Assembly: GCA_011523515.1 (NCBI GenBank)
Contig: WTGO01000135.1
Span: 1-52,052 of the forward strand
Origin: Chloroflexota bacterium
Lineage (GTDB): Bacteria; Chloroflexota; Anaerolineae; Aggregatilineales; Phototrophicaceae
Direction: 5' to 3'
DNA length: 52,052 nucleotides
Both the position numbers and the translations under genes were made by a program. Positions within the stretch are counted from its first letter, which is position 1. Each line of letters starts with the position of its first letter. Positions 37,301 to 45,793 of this stretch are shown here, piece after piece. The notes beneath the pieces are model-generated. The model was not told the DNA's origin. It searched no databases and was given only the letters and a program-made list of their open reading frames with translations.

Positions 37301-37806
37301 TCGGTTTCCAGGCTGCCTATGCGTGCTTCCCGGGCTTGAAGGCGGTTCTCGGTCGCCTGCATTTGCACCGCGTTGTCAGTGACGATCGTCTTGGTATCTT
37401 GCAGGTTGGCTTCGACTACGGCGATGTGAGCGTCCTTCTCTTTCAAGCGAATCTCGGCCGCCTGCAATCGCACCACCGTCGTTTGCAAGGCGCTGTCGGT
37501 TTTCCGCAAGCTGTCTTCGACCTCATTGCTGTGGTCTTCCAGCTCGACGACTTTAGAGTTGGAGTCCTGCAACTGGCCGCCCAAGGAATGCATGCGATCT
37601 TGCGCCTCCAGCAAGCTGGCCGCCGCCGTCCGCAAGTCAGCCTCGGTATCTTGAAGCTCCGCCCGCAAGTGCTGTATTTCTTGAATGGCAAGGACACCGG
37701 CAATAAGCAAAACAACGATCAGGATCAACGTTAATACGACACGAGATACTCTTGGCTGGCGAATATAAATGGTGGCAAAGGGTTTGCTTTTCTCTTTATC
37801 TTGCAT
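34363..37806 (-). CDS. Giant single-pass coiled-coil rod protein with unique C-terminal domain
   Basis: A 1147-residue protein. A 20-residue basic cytoplasmic N-terminus (KPFATIYIRQPR) precedes one membrane helix (VVLTLILIVVLLIAGVLAI), then about 970 residues of heptad repeats, then a 120-residue domain with two cysteines (IACVGGMPPG and LQAYCGD). The coil alternates a 77-residue (11-heptad) unit containing AQLEFA-type and VHT-type motifs with near-identical 63-residue units (see the repeat). N-in topology puts the rod outside. ATG 37804-37806 is chosen since AGGAG directly abuts the earlier ATG 37810-37812. Resembles SMC in composition only: no ATPase heads. A structural or tethering role is inferred. 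Confidence 0.85.
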   Translation of the reverse strand: MQDKEKSKPFATIYIRQPRVSRVVLTLILIVVLLIAGVLAIQEIQHLRAELQDTEADLRTAAASLLEAQDRMHSLGGQLQDSNSKVVELEDHSNEVEDSLRKTDSALQTTVVRLQAAEIRLKEKDAHIAVVEANLQDTKTIVTDNAVQMQATENRLQAREARIGSLETELRESRTALQDSQSNRQVAAAQLDAAEKRLAENDAEISSMQAEYQDSQAAVHTTAAQLEFARNELKERDAQLTAAHDEIQQTESSLADARGAWRAVAAQLDIVKDQLSESDSLNSTLESDYQDSQANVHTLTAQLSFAENELRDKDTLIAGVHEELQTAEDDLLDTRDSWQATSTLLDVAEQQLEDRDAQIATVSAELQASQATVHTRNAQLEFARNRLAEKDAKIASMQSALQASDSATQDRQGSQQAAAAELDVIREQLKARDVRIVSLEAELQNSQATVHTQVAQLEYAANEVQERDAVIANLEGKIQRAETASLNAHGSLQAAEAQLALAKDQVNADAVQIASLEASLQDSQAAVHTKLAQLEFAESELLERDDRIAIAETGLQSAQQALLDTRGSLRSTRDQLDLARVQLREKDDKIAGIALDLQESQAQVQTQAAQLEYAESQLSESSARITRLEADLQVTQRVAQTQSTKLDLAEEQIADKDARIASIEAELGDAQTLAQTQAIELEALRIELQQRQSEIAQLQADLQDARTNVAGLSQQLQGAQNRLAQQRDEQIAGLEQELQDLAADLQSTSAQLDVAQNELLERDAQIAKLGDSLQTASAQLEISESSLQERDTQVAVVTADLAAARRELESALAQLAETKSQVAAKSERIANLEADLGAASAQLEISESSLQERDAQVAVLTADLAAARDELESALAQLAETKSQVAAKSERIANLEADLGAASAQLEISESSLQERDAQVAVVTADLAAARADLQTSTLRLEEAMASLIEKDGRISALESDLEQAIVLAQDSAAALDEVATQLKQRDEQIDVLEGDLHDTQAAVEAKSVELEQNRMKPVEEPEIMRVHEPMGFYVDPYDTATGNRLLTAIACVGGMPPGYEPHVYYRVYDQRFIDTLVRSGDYKKVGEAKFSSADWTSEEVDIEFFYTRKETLDSHPYEWREDKDWVTNEMAWFATLQAYCGDTVNQ
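35016..35483 (-). repeat. 189-bp in-frame tandem repeat inside the rod gene
   Basis: Starts at 35021, 35210 and 35399 are spaced exactly 189 bases (63 codons, nine heptads); two full units and a partial third ending near 35483 are nearly identical, with a few base changes. The encoded unit includes SAQLEISESSLQERD and ETKSQVAAKSERIANLEADL. Identity this high implies recent duplication, and assembly could have collapsed or expanded the copy number. Confidence 0.92.
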
Positions 37807-37985
37807 TGCCATCTCCTAGTTTTTGCAATCTGGTCGCTATCGTTTATGCGGCTTCCATGCGCTGCCGACTGATCGCTGGATATCTAATCGCCCTGCCCGC
37901 CCAGGAGGCACGCTGAGCGGGAGGCAATCACATCGTATAGGGCAAGATTAACATATTGAAACGGTCTTGCCAAAGCCCGCCGAGA

Positions 37986-38015
37986 AAGAAAAGGGACTGC
38001 GCCGCGACAGTCCCT
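37986..38015 (-). terminator. Terminator after the small heptad-repeat gene
   Basis: Minus-strand stem AGGGACTG (complement of 38008-38015) with CAGTCCCT (complement of 37992-37999), then TTTTCTTTCT. It closes the transcript of the 123-residue gene before the rod gene. Its stem is almost the same as that of the groEL terminator. Confidence 0.8.
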
Positions 38016-38119
38016 CTGTTGTGTTTGCTGGCGGCAGGCCAATCGACATTGCACCGCCGGGCAGTATTGGCGGTGTCGCCTATTGCTGGCCGCGAGAGCG
38101 GCGCGCTCAACTTACAAAC

Positions 38120-38491
38120 TCATTTCCCGGGTTTCAGAATCTCTTTGATGAACGACAGGTCGGCCAGAGCAAGCGTCAGTAGCTCCATCATTTGACCGGA
38201 CTGCTTTTCCAAGCTCTCCAGTCGGTTTTCAACACTCTGTAGTCGGAGGTCCATGCCGTCCAGTCGCAACTCCACCTTGTCCAGGCGCCGCTCCATCTTG
38301 TCCAGGCGTTCTTCGACCTTGTCCAGACGCTGTTCGACCTTGTCCAGCCGTCTGTTGACTTGAATTAATTGCTTGGTATTTTCAGTCAGAAGCCGCGCGG
38401 TCTCGTGCTGCCCCTCAATCAAGATGCTATTTAGCCGCTCCAATTGGCGGAAACGCAATTCGTTCACATCATCCAGTCGCTCTTGTTCCAT
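38120..38491 (-). CDS. Short coiled-coil protein with RLDKVEx heptads
   Basis: A 123-residue protein. Residues 48-96 are seven consecutive heptads of the RLDKVE(Q/E/R) type, a highly regular coiled coil. The last 25 residues (QMMELLTLALADLSFIKEIL) form a more hydrophobic helix, perhaps membrane-associated. No enzyme domain. GGGAG precedes the ATG. It lies between groEL and the rod gene, with terminators on both sides. Confidence 0.7.
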   Translation of the reverse strand: MEQERLDDVNELRFRQLERLNSILIEGQHETARLLTENTKQLIQVNRRLDKVEQRLDKVEERLDKMERRLDKVELRLDGMDLRLQSVENRLESLEKQSGQMMELLTLALADLSFIKEILKPGK

Positions 38492-38556
38492 GCCACACTC
38501 CCGCAGGCGACGACTCTAGCAATTATATGGTAGCAGGTTGTTCGGCTGCAAACAAA

Positions 38557-38587
38557 CGCAAAAGGGACTGCGCATTGGCAGTCCCTT
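38557..38587 (-). terminator. Rho-independent terminator of groES-groEL
   Basis: Perfect 10-bp stem aagggactgc (38562-38571) with gcagtccctt (38578-38587), 6-base loop; the minus strand then reads TTTTGCG. It stands 29 bases beyond the groEL stop. Confidence 0.88.
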
Positions 38588-38615
38588 CGTAGTGTTTCTA
38601 TGGCTGTGAGCCAGC

Positions 38616-40286
<1,671 letters not shown>

Positions 40287-40317
40287 TCACTCCGTTAAAT
40301 CTTGGCGCGATTCTTGT

Positions 40318-40620
40318 TTATACTTGGACGATGCCCAGGATGTCGGACTCTTTCATGATCAGCATCTTGACGCCGTCAAGCTTGACCTCGGTGCCAGCGT
40401 ACTTGGCGAAGAGCACGCGATCGCCCTCCTGTACATCCATGGGAATACGCTTGTCGCCATCTTCGTCATACTTGCCGGGACCGGCGGCGCGAATCAGACC
40501 TTGCTGCGGCTTCTCCTTGGCCGTCTCCGGCAAGACAAATGCGCCACCGCCGAAGGTCTCTTCGGACTCTACAGGTTCGACCAAAACACGGTCACCAAGC
40601 GGGCGGATCGATATAGCCAT
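40318..40620 (-). CDS. groS: Co-chaperonin GroES (Hsp10)
   Basis: A 100-residue Gro[19 protein letters not shown] start, the mobile-loop region [19 protein letters not shown], and [21 protein letters not shown]. It caps the GroEL ring. GAGGGAGAAGAAA precedes the ATG. First gene of the operon. Confidence 0.98.
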   Translation of the reverse strand: MAISIRPLGDRVLVEPVESEETFGGGAFVLPETAKEKPQQGLIRAAGPGKYDEDGDKRIPMDVQEGDRVLFAKYAGTEVKLDGVKMLIMKESDILGIVQV

Positions 40621-40682
40621 TTTCTTCTCCCTCTTGAACTATCAATACTCGTGAACCATTTCCGCGCTCACATCCCGGAGCG

Positions 40683-40709
40683 CTAGCACTCGTTCACCGA
40701 GAGTGCTAA
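40683..40709. promoter_or_regulatory. CIRCE element (HrcA operator)
   Basis: CTAGCACTC (40683-40691), nine spacer bases, GAGTGCTAA (40701-40709): the 9-9-9 CIRCE layout with one change from the TTAGCACTC consensus. Lies just upstream of groES and just after the -10 box, so HrcA would block transcription. Confidence 0.95.
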
Positions 40710-40721
40710 GTAGACCTGACT

Positions 40722-40750
40722 AAAATAGCATAAGCGGCGGTACGAGTCAA
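40722..40750 (-). promoter_or_regulatory. Sigma-70-type promoter of groES-groEL
   Basis: On the minus strand TTGACT (complement of 40745-40750), a 17-base spacer, and TATTTT (complement of 40722-40727). The predicted start near 40715 places CIRCE in the first transcribed bases. Confidence 0.85.
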
Positions 40751-40785
40751 TGGAACTGGCAGAGCAAAAGCGGGATTGCCAGGAT

Positions 40786-41520
40786 TCATATGCAATTCTT
40801 ATGTCCAGGCGCGATTTGCCGCTCGAGGCAATGTCCCCAGGACTCCACCTCAGTAATGGAGTCCACACCGTAATAGTCCAGAGCATAGCGAAAATGAACT
40901 TCACGGTCGCTGCTATGCGCCAAGAACCTGTGCATATCGAAGTTCAATGGCTGTACCGTGATATCGCGTTCGCCCCGGTCGCGCCGCTCTATAATAGACT
41001 GACTTCTGTCATCCCATTCGCGGGCAAAGTCCGCGAGACGAGGAATGAGACGCGCTTGACCCGCGGCAACATCGACTCCGATCATTAGCGCTACGATTGC
41101 GCTGCAGAGCCCCAGCCGCGAAAGCCAAACCTTGGCGGCCCTGCGCTCCTGAAGCCACTGCTTAGTCAAACAGCCGAGGCAGGCCCCCATACCAGGCCGG
41201 AAAACACCATAGCAGCGGTTGCCAGCGCGAGCAGGCGCATTTGCATGTAGCCCACCGAGCCGCGGCAGCAATGCGCACGCAAGCCAAAGCGCCGCTATCA
41301 GCCACATAGCGCTCTTGATATAGAAATTTGCATATCCGCCGGACCAAGTATTGTAGTGGAAGAGCATACCGTCCCAGGCGCCCAGCTCGCGACCGATGCG
41401 CAATGTGTAGTAGTCATCAATTATCGGACGCAGGTATTGGCCTTGCCAGGCATACAGCACGAGGGGCAGCAAAGCAGCCAGTACTGCCAAAAATTGCAGC
41501 AGACGCTTTGCCTTGCTCAT
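40786..41520 (-). pseudogene. Internally deleted DUF6056/GT-C-like membrane protein
   Basis: A 244-residue frame from ATG 41518-41520 (GGAGCGTC upstream). The first 110 residues match the N-terminus of the full-length paralogues (IIDDYYTLRIGRELGAWDGM), and the last 110 match their C-terminus (REWDDRSQSIIERRDRGERDITVQPLNFD, DYYGVDSI). About 370 residues of middle membrane helices are missing, with a short junction segment (CYGVFRPGMGACLGCL) that still resembles the WGAYLGYL of the intact ones. The reading frame stays open, so the product could be made, but it is unlikely to fold as a complete enzyme. Confidence 0.75.
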
Positions 41521-41545
41521 GACGCTCCATGCCCAGGCGACGCGA

Positions 41546-43369
41546 TCAGTTGCCTTCGCCGGGCTGCACGAAAGACTCGACGTCATAGAAGCTCTCAGCG
41601 GAGCGCAGCGTACCCAGACCCAGATAATCTGCCAGGTCAAAGGACAGCGGCTCCACCGTGATACGCGCGCTGCCGCTATCGCGCTGCTCGATGATAGACT
41701 CGTGTCGCGCGTCCCATTCGGCGGCGTAAATTTGCAGATTGGGCACAAGCCTGGCCTGGCCCAGGCAGATGCCGCCGCCCACGACCAAAGCTACGGTCAG
41801 GCTGCCGATCGCCAGCCATCGCTCCCATAGCGGCCGTAAGTCGTAGGCGCGCGGGTACGACTTCAGCAGGTAGCCTAGGTAGGCGCCCCAGACCAGACCC
41901 GAAAACACTTGCAGCCAGGCCGGACCCGACATGATGCGATCGGCCGTGAAACCATGGCCGATGAAGGTGACGCAGTAAAGCGCGGCGATGGACAGCCAGG
42001 CGATACCCGGCCAGGCCAGTGCCGAAATGCCCAGCATTTTGCTGTTGCGGTCGGCCGCCCCACCTTGCCACAGCAGGGCCAACAGCGCCAGAAGCGAAAG
42101 CGAGGTGATGAAGAGATAGGTAGACGCGCGCGAGTCGATGCGTCTGACTTGCGTCAAGACAAAAAGCAGCAGAAACGCGAGTACGATCGCGGTTGAGAAC
42201 GCTGGCAAATAATAACTTTTCCGTTCCAGCTCCAGCTGCAAACGGCGCCGCTGCCCATACGCCCCGGCGAATGCCAGCAGCAGGAGGATGTGCAAGACCA
42301 GCACCAGAAGGTAGCTCAGGCTATATCGGCCCAGCAACAGGGCGTTGTCGCTTCTGTGCGCGAGCATGACTGGCAAAAAAATCAGCTGCGCCGCCAAGCC
42401 CGGACCGACCGCGGCGCCCAGGCGCCATTGAGGCAAGTGGGCGGTAGATCGTCGCGGCGGCTTAAGTATCAATAGCGTCGTGAATAAGCCCGCCGCCAGC
42501 AACAGAACAAAGCCAGCGAAGGCAGTGGGCCGGCCGATACTCTCGAAAGTCAGCTGAGCGGTCAGGGTCAACAGCAGCGAAAGCGACTTCACGGGCGGGC
42601 TATAATTCCGGGCATCGGCCGCGAGTCGGCTGGCGACGCCGGGTGACGTTGCTTGAATAATCAGACCGAGTAAAGTCGCTAACAGCATGGCGCTTGCGAT
42701 GATCGTCAGCGCCCGGCGCTTGCGTTTGTCGATGATTGCGTAAGCCAGCGCCGCCAGAGGCGCCAAAAATACGAATTGGAATACCACGTACATTTCGGCT
42801 GCGCCGGCGGTGAGGAACATTATCAGCGCGCAGGCCGCCGCGCCCGCCCTTAAGATGCCAGGACGTTCGGATCGCTTGAGCATCCAAATCGCCAATGCCA
42901 GGCAGCCAGCCAACGCCCCTAGCGGCAAGGTATAGGTCATATTGGATGAAAACCAATAATAGGACTGCGGCGAATAAAAGGCGTTGATCGTGGCGGCCGC
43001 CCACAGTGCGGCGCCTGCCAGCGCGACGAGCCGTCTGTCGCCTTTAAGCCGCAGCAGGTCGATTATTTCGCGGAAGAACAGATAAAAGCCGACCATCCAG
43101 AGGCTGACGATAAGCGCGATTGACAGCGGCGGCAGCAAAACGCCTAACGAGGATAGCGCGGCCTTAATGTAAACGGTCGTATAGGCCGGCGACCACTCCT
43201 TGTAATAGAAGACCATCGTTTCCCACGCGCCCAACTCCCGCCCGATAGCTGTGTAACCGAAATCGTCATGTATCAAGCGCGTATGCTGGCCCATATAAGC
43301 AAGCAACAGAATGGGAGCCAGGGACAGCGCGGTCAAGCTCGCGCGCCACAGGCGCCTAAAGGGCGTCAT
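41546..43369 (-). CDS. DUF6056/GT-C-like polytopic membrane protein (array copy)
   Basis: A 607-residue protein with about 12 or more hydrophobic helices. The first outer loop has LIHDDFGYTAIGRELGAW, the DD pair that in GT-C glycosyltransferases is the catalytic acid region; FYSPQSYYWFSSNMTY, an outside SDNALLLGRYSLSY segment, and a C-terminal EWDARHESIIEQRDSGSARITVEPLSFDL are shared with the neighbours. The ATG overlaps the stop of the truncated copy upstream as ATGA, so it is coupled to it. Lipid-linked sugar transfer at the outer membrane face is inferred, not shown. Confidence 0.78.
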   Translation of the reverse strand: MTPFRRLWRASLTALSLAPILLLAYMGQHTRLIHDDFGYTAIGRELGAWETMVFYYKEWSPAYTTVYIKAALSSLGVLLPPLSIALIVSLWMVGFYLFFREIIDLLRLKGDRRLVALAGAALWAAATINAFYSPQSYYWFSSNMTYTLPLGALAGCLALAIWMLKRSERPGILRAGAAACALIMFLTAGAAEMYVVFQFVFLAPLAALAYAIIDKRKRRALTIIASAMLLATLLGLIIQATSPGVASRLAADARNYSPPVKSLSLLLTLTAQLTFESIGRPTAFAGFVLLLAAGLFTTLLILKPPRRSTAHLPQWRLGAAVGPGLAAQLIFLPVMLAHRSDNALLLGRYSLSYLLVLVLHILLLLAFAGAYGQRRRLQLELERKSYYLPAFSTAIVLAFLLLFVLTQVRRIDSRASTYLFITSLSLLALLALLWQGGAADRNSKMLGISALAWPGIAWLSIAALYCVTFIGHGFTADRIMSGPAWLQVFSGLVWGAYLGYLLKSYPRAYDLRPLWERWLAIGSLTVALVVGGGICLGQARLVPNLQIYAAEWDARHESIIEQRDSGSARITVEPLSFDLADYLGLGTLRSAESFYDVESFVQPGEGN

Positions 43370-43818
43370 CGAAAGCTCTCGAGGCGGTTAGCTGCGCATG
43401 GATAGCCGAGCGCTGGCCAATGCCGACGACTGCAACGAGTACGCGCGCCGATTATAGGCGCGACCGCCGGCGATAAAAAGTTTCGCCGCGTGGCAAGATT
43501 CAACGGGCGCACGGCGCATGTGATCAACCAGGCGAGGGCGAGCAGCCAAACAGTCGCGAGCAAGACCGGTAGTATCCTCGGCGCCGCCGTGCCAAAACGC
43601 GCGAAGATACCGTGCACGATTTGGTCTGAATATCCGTCGTTCCAGGTATTGCGCATATAAAGCATGGCGCCCCAGAGGCCGAGGTCACGACCCAGATCCA
43701 AGTAATGATAATCGTCCGGCATCAGGCGGCTGAACTGCCCCATGTAGGCGAAAATCGCGACTGGAAGGAGAGTAAGCGCTAGCAATGCGGCTGCAAAATG
43801 ATTCTTTGCGCGCATCAT
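43366..43818 (-). pseudogene. C-terminally truncated DUF6056/GT-C-like copy
   Basis: From ATG 43818 (or 43815), residues 1 to about 115 match the family N-terminus (LMPDDYHYLDLGRDLGLWGAMLY, then the second membrane helix). After CAVRPLN the sequence is no longer family-like (basic, Arg/Ser-rich) and stops at 43366, in an ATGA overlap with the next copy. About 490 residues are missing. Confidence 0.75.
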
Positions 43819-43900
43819 CGGCCTCTTTCTCGGCGAGCCATGCCAAAAGCGCGGAATGTCGCCGGGACGGCTGCAACGCCAGTCCAAGCTACGGCGCGAT

Positions 43901-45742
43901 TCATGGATCGTCCGTGTCCACACTGATTGTCTCAACGCCGTAGTACTTCGCGGCCGAGCCGCTTTCCATGGGCCTTGACATCCGCGTATACAAGATATGC
44001 CAGCTCAAATCGAAACTCAAGGGCGCTACCACGATGTGCTGTTCGCCACTGTCCCGTTGACTAATGATCAGCTGCTCGCGTTCATCCCATTCTCGCGCGA
44101 AGGTCTGCAGATCGGGGATGAAGGCGGCTTGCCCCAGCATGATGCCTGCGCCGATCACGCCGGCGACCGCCAGCCCCGACAAGCCGATCCGGCGCCGCCA
44201 GGCTGCCGACGCCGGCGTTGAACCCCCGGCGCGTCGCATGAGATAGCCCAAATATGCGCCCCATAGCAAACCAAGAGAGACTTGCATGAGGATGACTGGC
44301 GTGGTTACCCGCGCGGTCACCCGGCCGATGGTATAAATCGGCACGCCGATCAGGACGACGCTGCAAAGCGCTGTGGTCAACGTCATCAGCAGCGCCGCCT
44401 GGCCGTATCGCTCGGATAGCTCGTCCCCCAACGCCCGCTGCAGCTGCCAGGCCAGCATGCCAATCAAGAGCAGGGTCGTAACCATCAGATAATGCGAGGC
44501 GCGGTGGTGGATGCTGCGCCAATGAACGGCGACGAACAGGAGCAAAACCAGGAGCAAAACCCCGCCTGACAGCGCCAGCAGTCCGTCGCGGCGCTCGAAA
44601 ATAAGCCTGCTGATACCGCGGCCGCGCCAGAGCAGCACCAGGAAAGCGACCAGCAGAGCCAGATTAAGGGCGATCACACTAAAGTAGGCGTAGCTGAATC
44701 GACCCAGAACTGAAAGCTGATCGCTGGTATGCGCCCACAAGATTGGCGCGTATGCCAGCTGCACGATCAATCCGCACCACAGAGCAGCGCGAGCGAATCT
44801 TGCCGGACCCTCAGCCGAGGCGCCGCCCTGCGATCTCAGCAGCAGCAGCGCCGCATACAGTCCGATGCCGAAAAGCATAATAAATCCGGCAAACAGTGGT
44901 TCTCGCAAAATGAAGCGGACGAGCCCGTCGGCTAGATAGTGCAAAAAGTCGGGCAATGAGCGTTTGGACACCATGGCGTCGGGCGAAAAGCGCGTCGTTC
45001 GCACAGCTATGCCGGGCGCGGTAATTTGAATCAGCAGACTGAGGACGGTTGCGGCCCAGCCCGCCGCTATCAGCTCAAGATAGAGCTTGCGTCCCACGCG
45101 CCTGGCCGCAATCGCCGCCAGCAGCAGCAAGATCGTCAGCAGGCAAAATTGGTATATCAAATACACTTCACTCAGACCGGCGGCGACAAAACAAATGACG
45201 AATCCACAGAGCGCGACCAACTTCAAGCGCGGCCCGGCGTAGTCCGGGCGGGTCGCGTGCAGCACCAGAGCCAGATACAGGGCGAGCGGCGCCAGCGGCA
45301 GGTTATAGCTCACGATGGCGGTGAAATAGAAAAGCGATTGCGGCGTATAATAGGCGTTGACAGTGGCCGCCAGCGTTAGCGCCGCTGCGCCTGTCGCCAG
45401 GGCAAGACGGTCCCGCTCTACATTCAGCCGGGCCAAAAGCCTTTCATAGAGCAGAGCCAAACTCAAGAGCCAGACGATGTACAGCCCGGTCAAGAACACG
45501 CGGGGGGCGTCCGCGCCCAAAGGCGCCAGCAGGCCAAACAGAAAGTGATCGGTGTAGCTACCTTCCCAAGCGCCGCGCCAGTAGAGCAAAGAGCCCCAGG
45601 GCCCATGCTCGCGAGCCACCGCCAAGTAAAAATAGTCGTCATTGATGAGACGATCAAACTGTACCATGTAGGTAAATTGCAGCAGCGGCAGGAGCGCCAG
45701 AGTCAGCAAAAGCGCCTTAAAGAGTCTCGTCTTGCCCATCAT
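43901..45742 (-). CDS. DUF6056/GT-C-like polytopic membrane protein (array copy)
   Basis: A 613-residue protein with the same layout: LINDDYFYLAVAREHGPWGSLLYWRGAWEGSY in the first loop, YYTPQSLFYFTAIVSYNLPL, AHTSDQLSVLGRFSYAYF, and the end REWDEREQLIISQRDSGEQHIVVAPLSFDL with YYGVETI. AAGGGC precedes ATG 45742. Starts 51 bases after the copy at 45794. Confidence 0.8.
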   Translation of the reverse strand: MMGKTRLFKALLLTLALLPLLQFTYMVQFDRLINDDYFYLAVAREHGPWGSLLYWRGAWEGSYTDHFLFGLLAPLGADAPRVFLTGLYIVWLLSLALLYERLLARLNVERDRLALATGAAALTLAATVNAYYTPQSLFYFTAIVSYNLPLAPLALYLALVLHATRPDYAGPRLKLVALCGFVICFVAAGLSEVYLIYQFCLLTILLLLAAIAARRVGRKLYLELIAAGWAATVLSLLIQITAPGIAVRTTRFSPDAMVSKRSLPDFLHYLADGLVRFILREPLFAGFIMLFGIGLYAALLLLRSQGGASAEGPARFARAALWCGLIVQLAYAPILWAHTSDQLSVLGRFSYAYFSVIALNLALLVAFLVLLWRGRGISRLIFERRDGLLALSGGVLLLVLLLFVAVHWRSIHHRASHYLMVTTLLLIGMLAWQLQRALGDELSERYGQAALLMTLTTALCSVVLIGVPIYTIGRVTARVTTPVILMQVSLGLLWGAYLGYLMRRAGGSTPASAAWRRRIGLSGLAVAGVIGAGIMLGQAAFIPDLQTFAREWDEREQLIISQRDSGEQHIVVAPLSFDLSWHILYTRMSRPMESGSAAKYYGVETISVDTDDP

Positions 45743-45793
45743 TTCTGCCCTTTCAACCCGGCTGCACGAGCTGCGGCGCTGCCAGAGCGGCCA

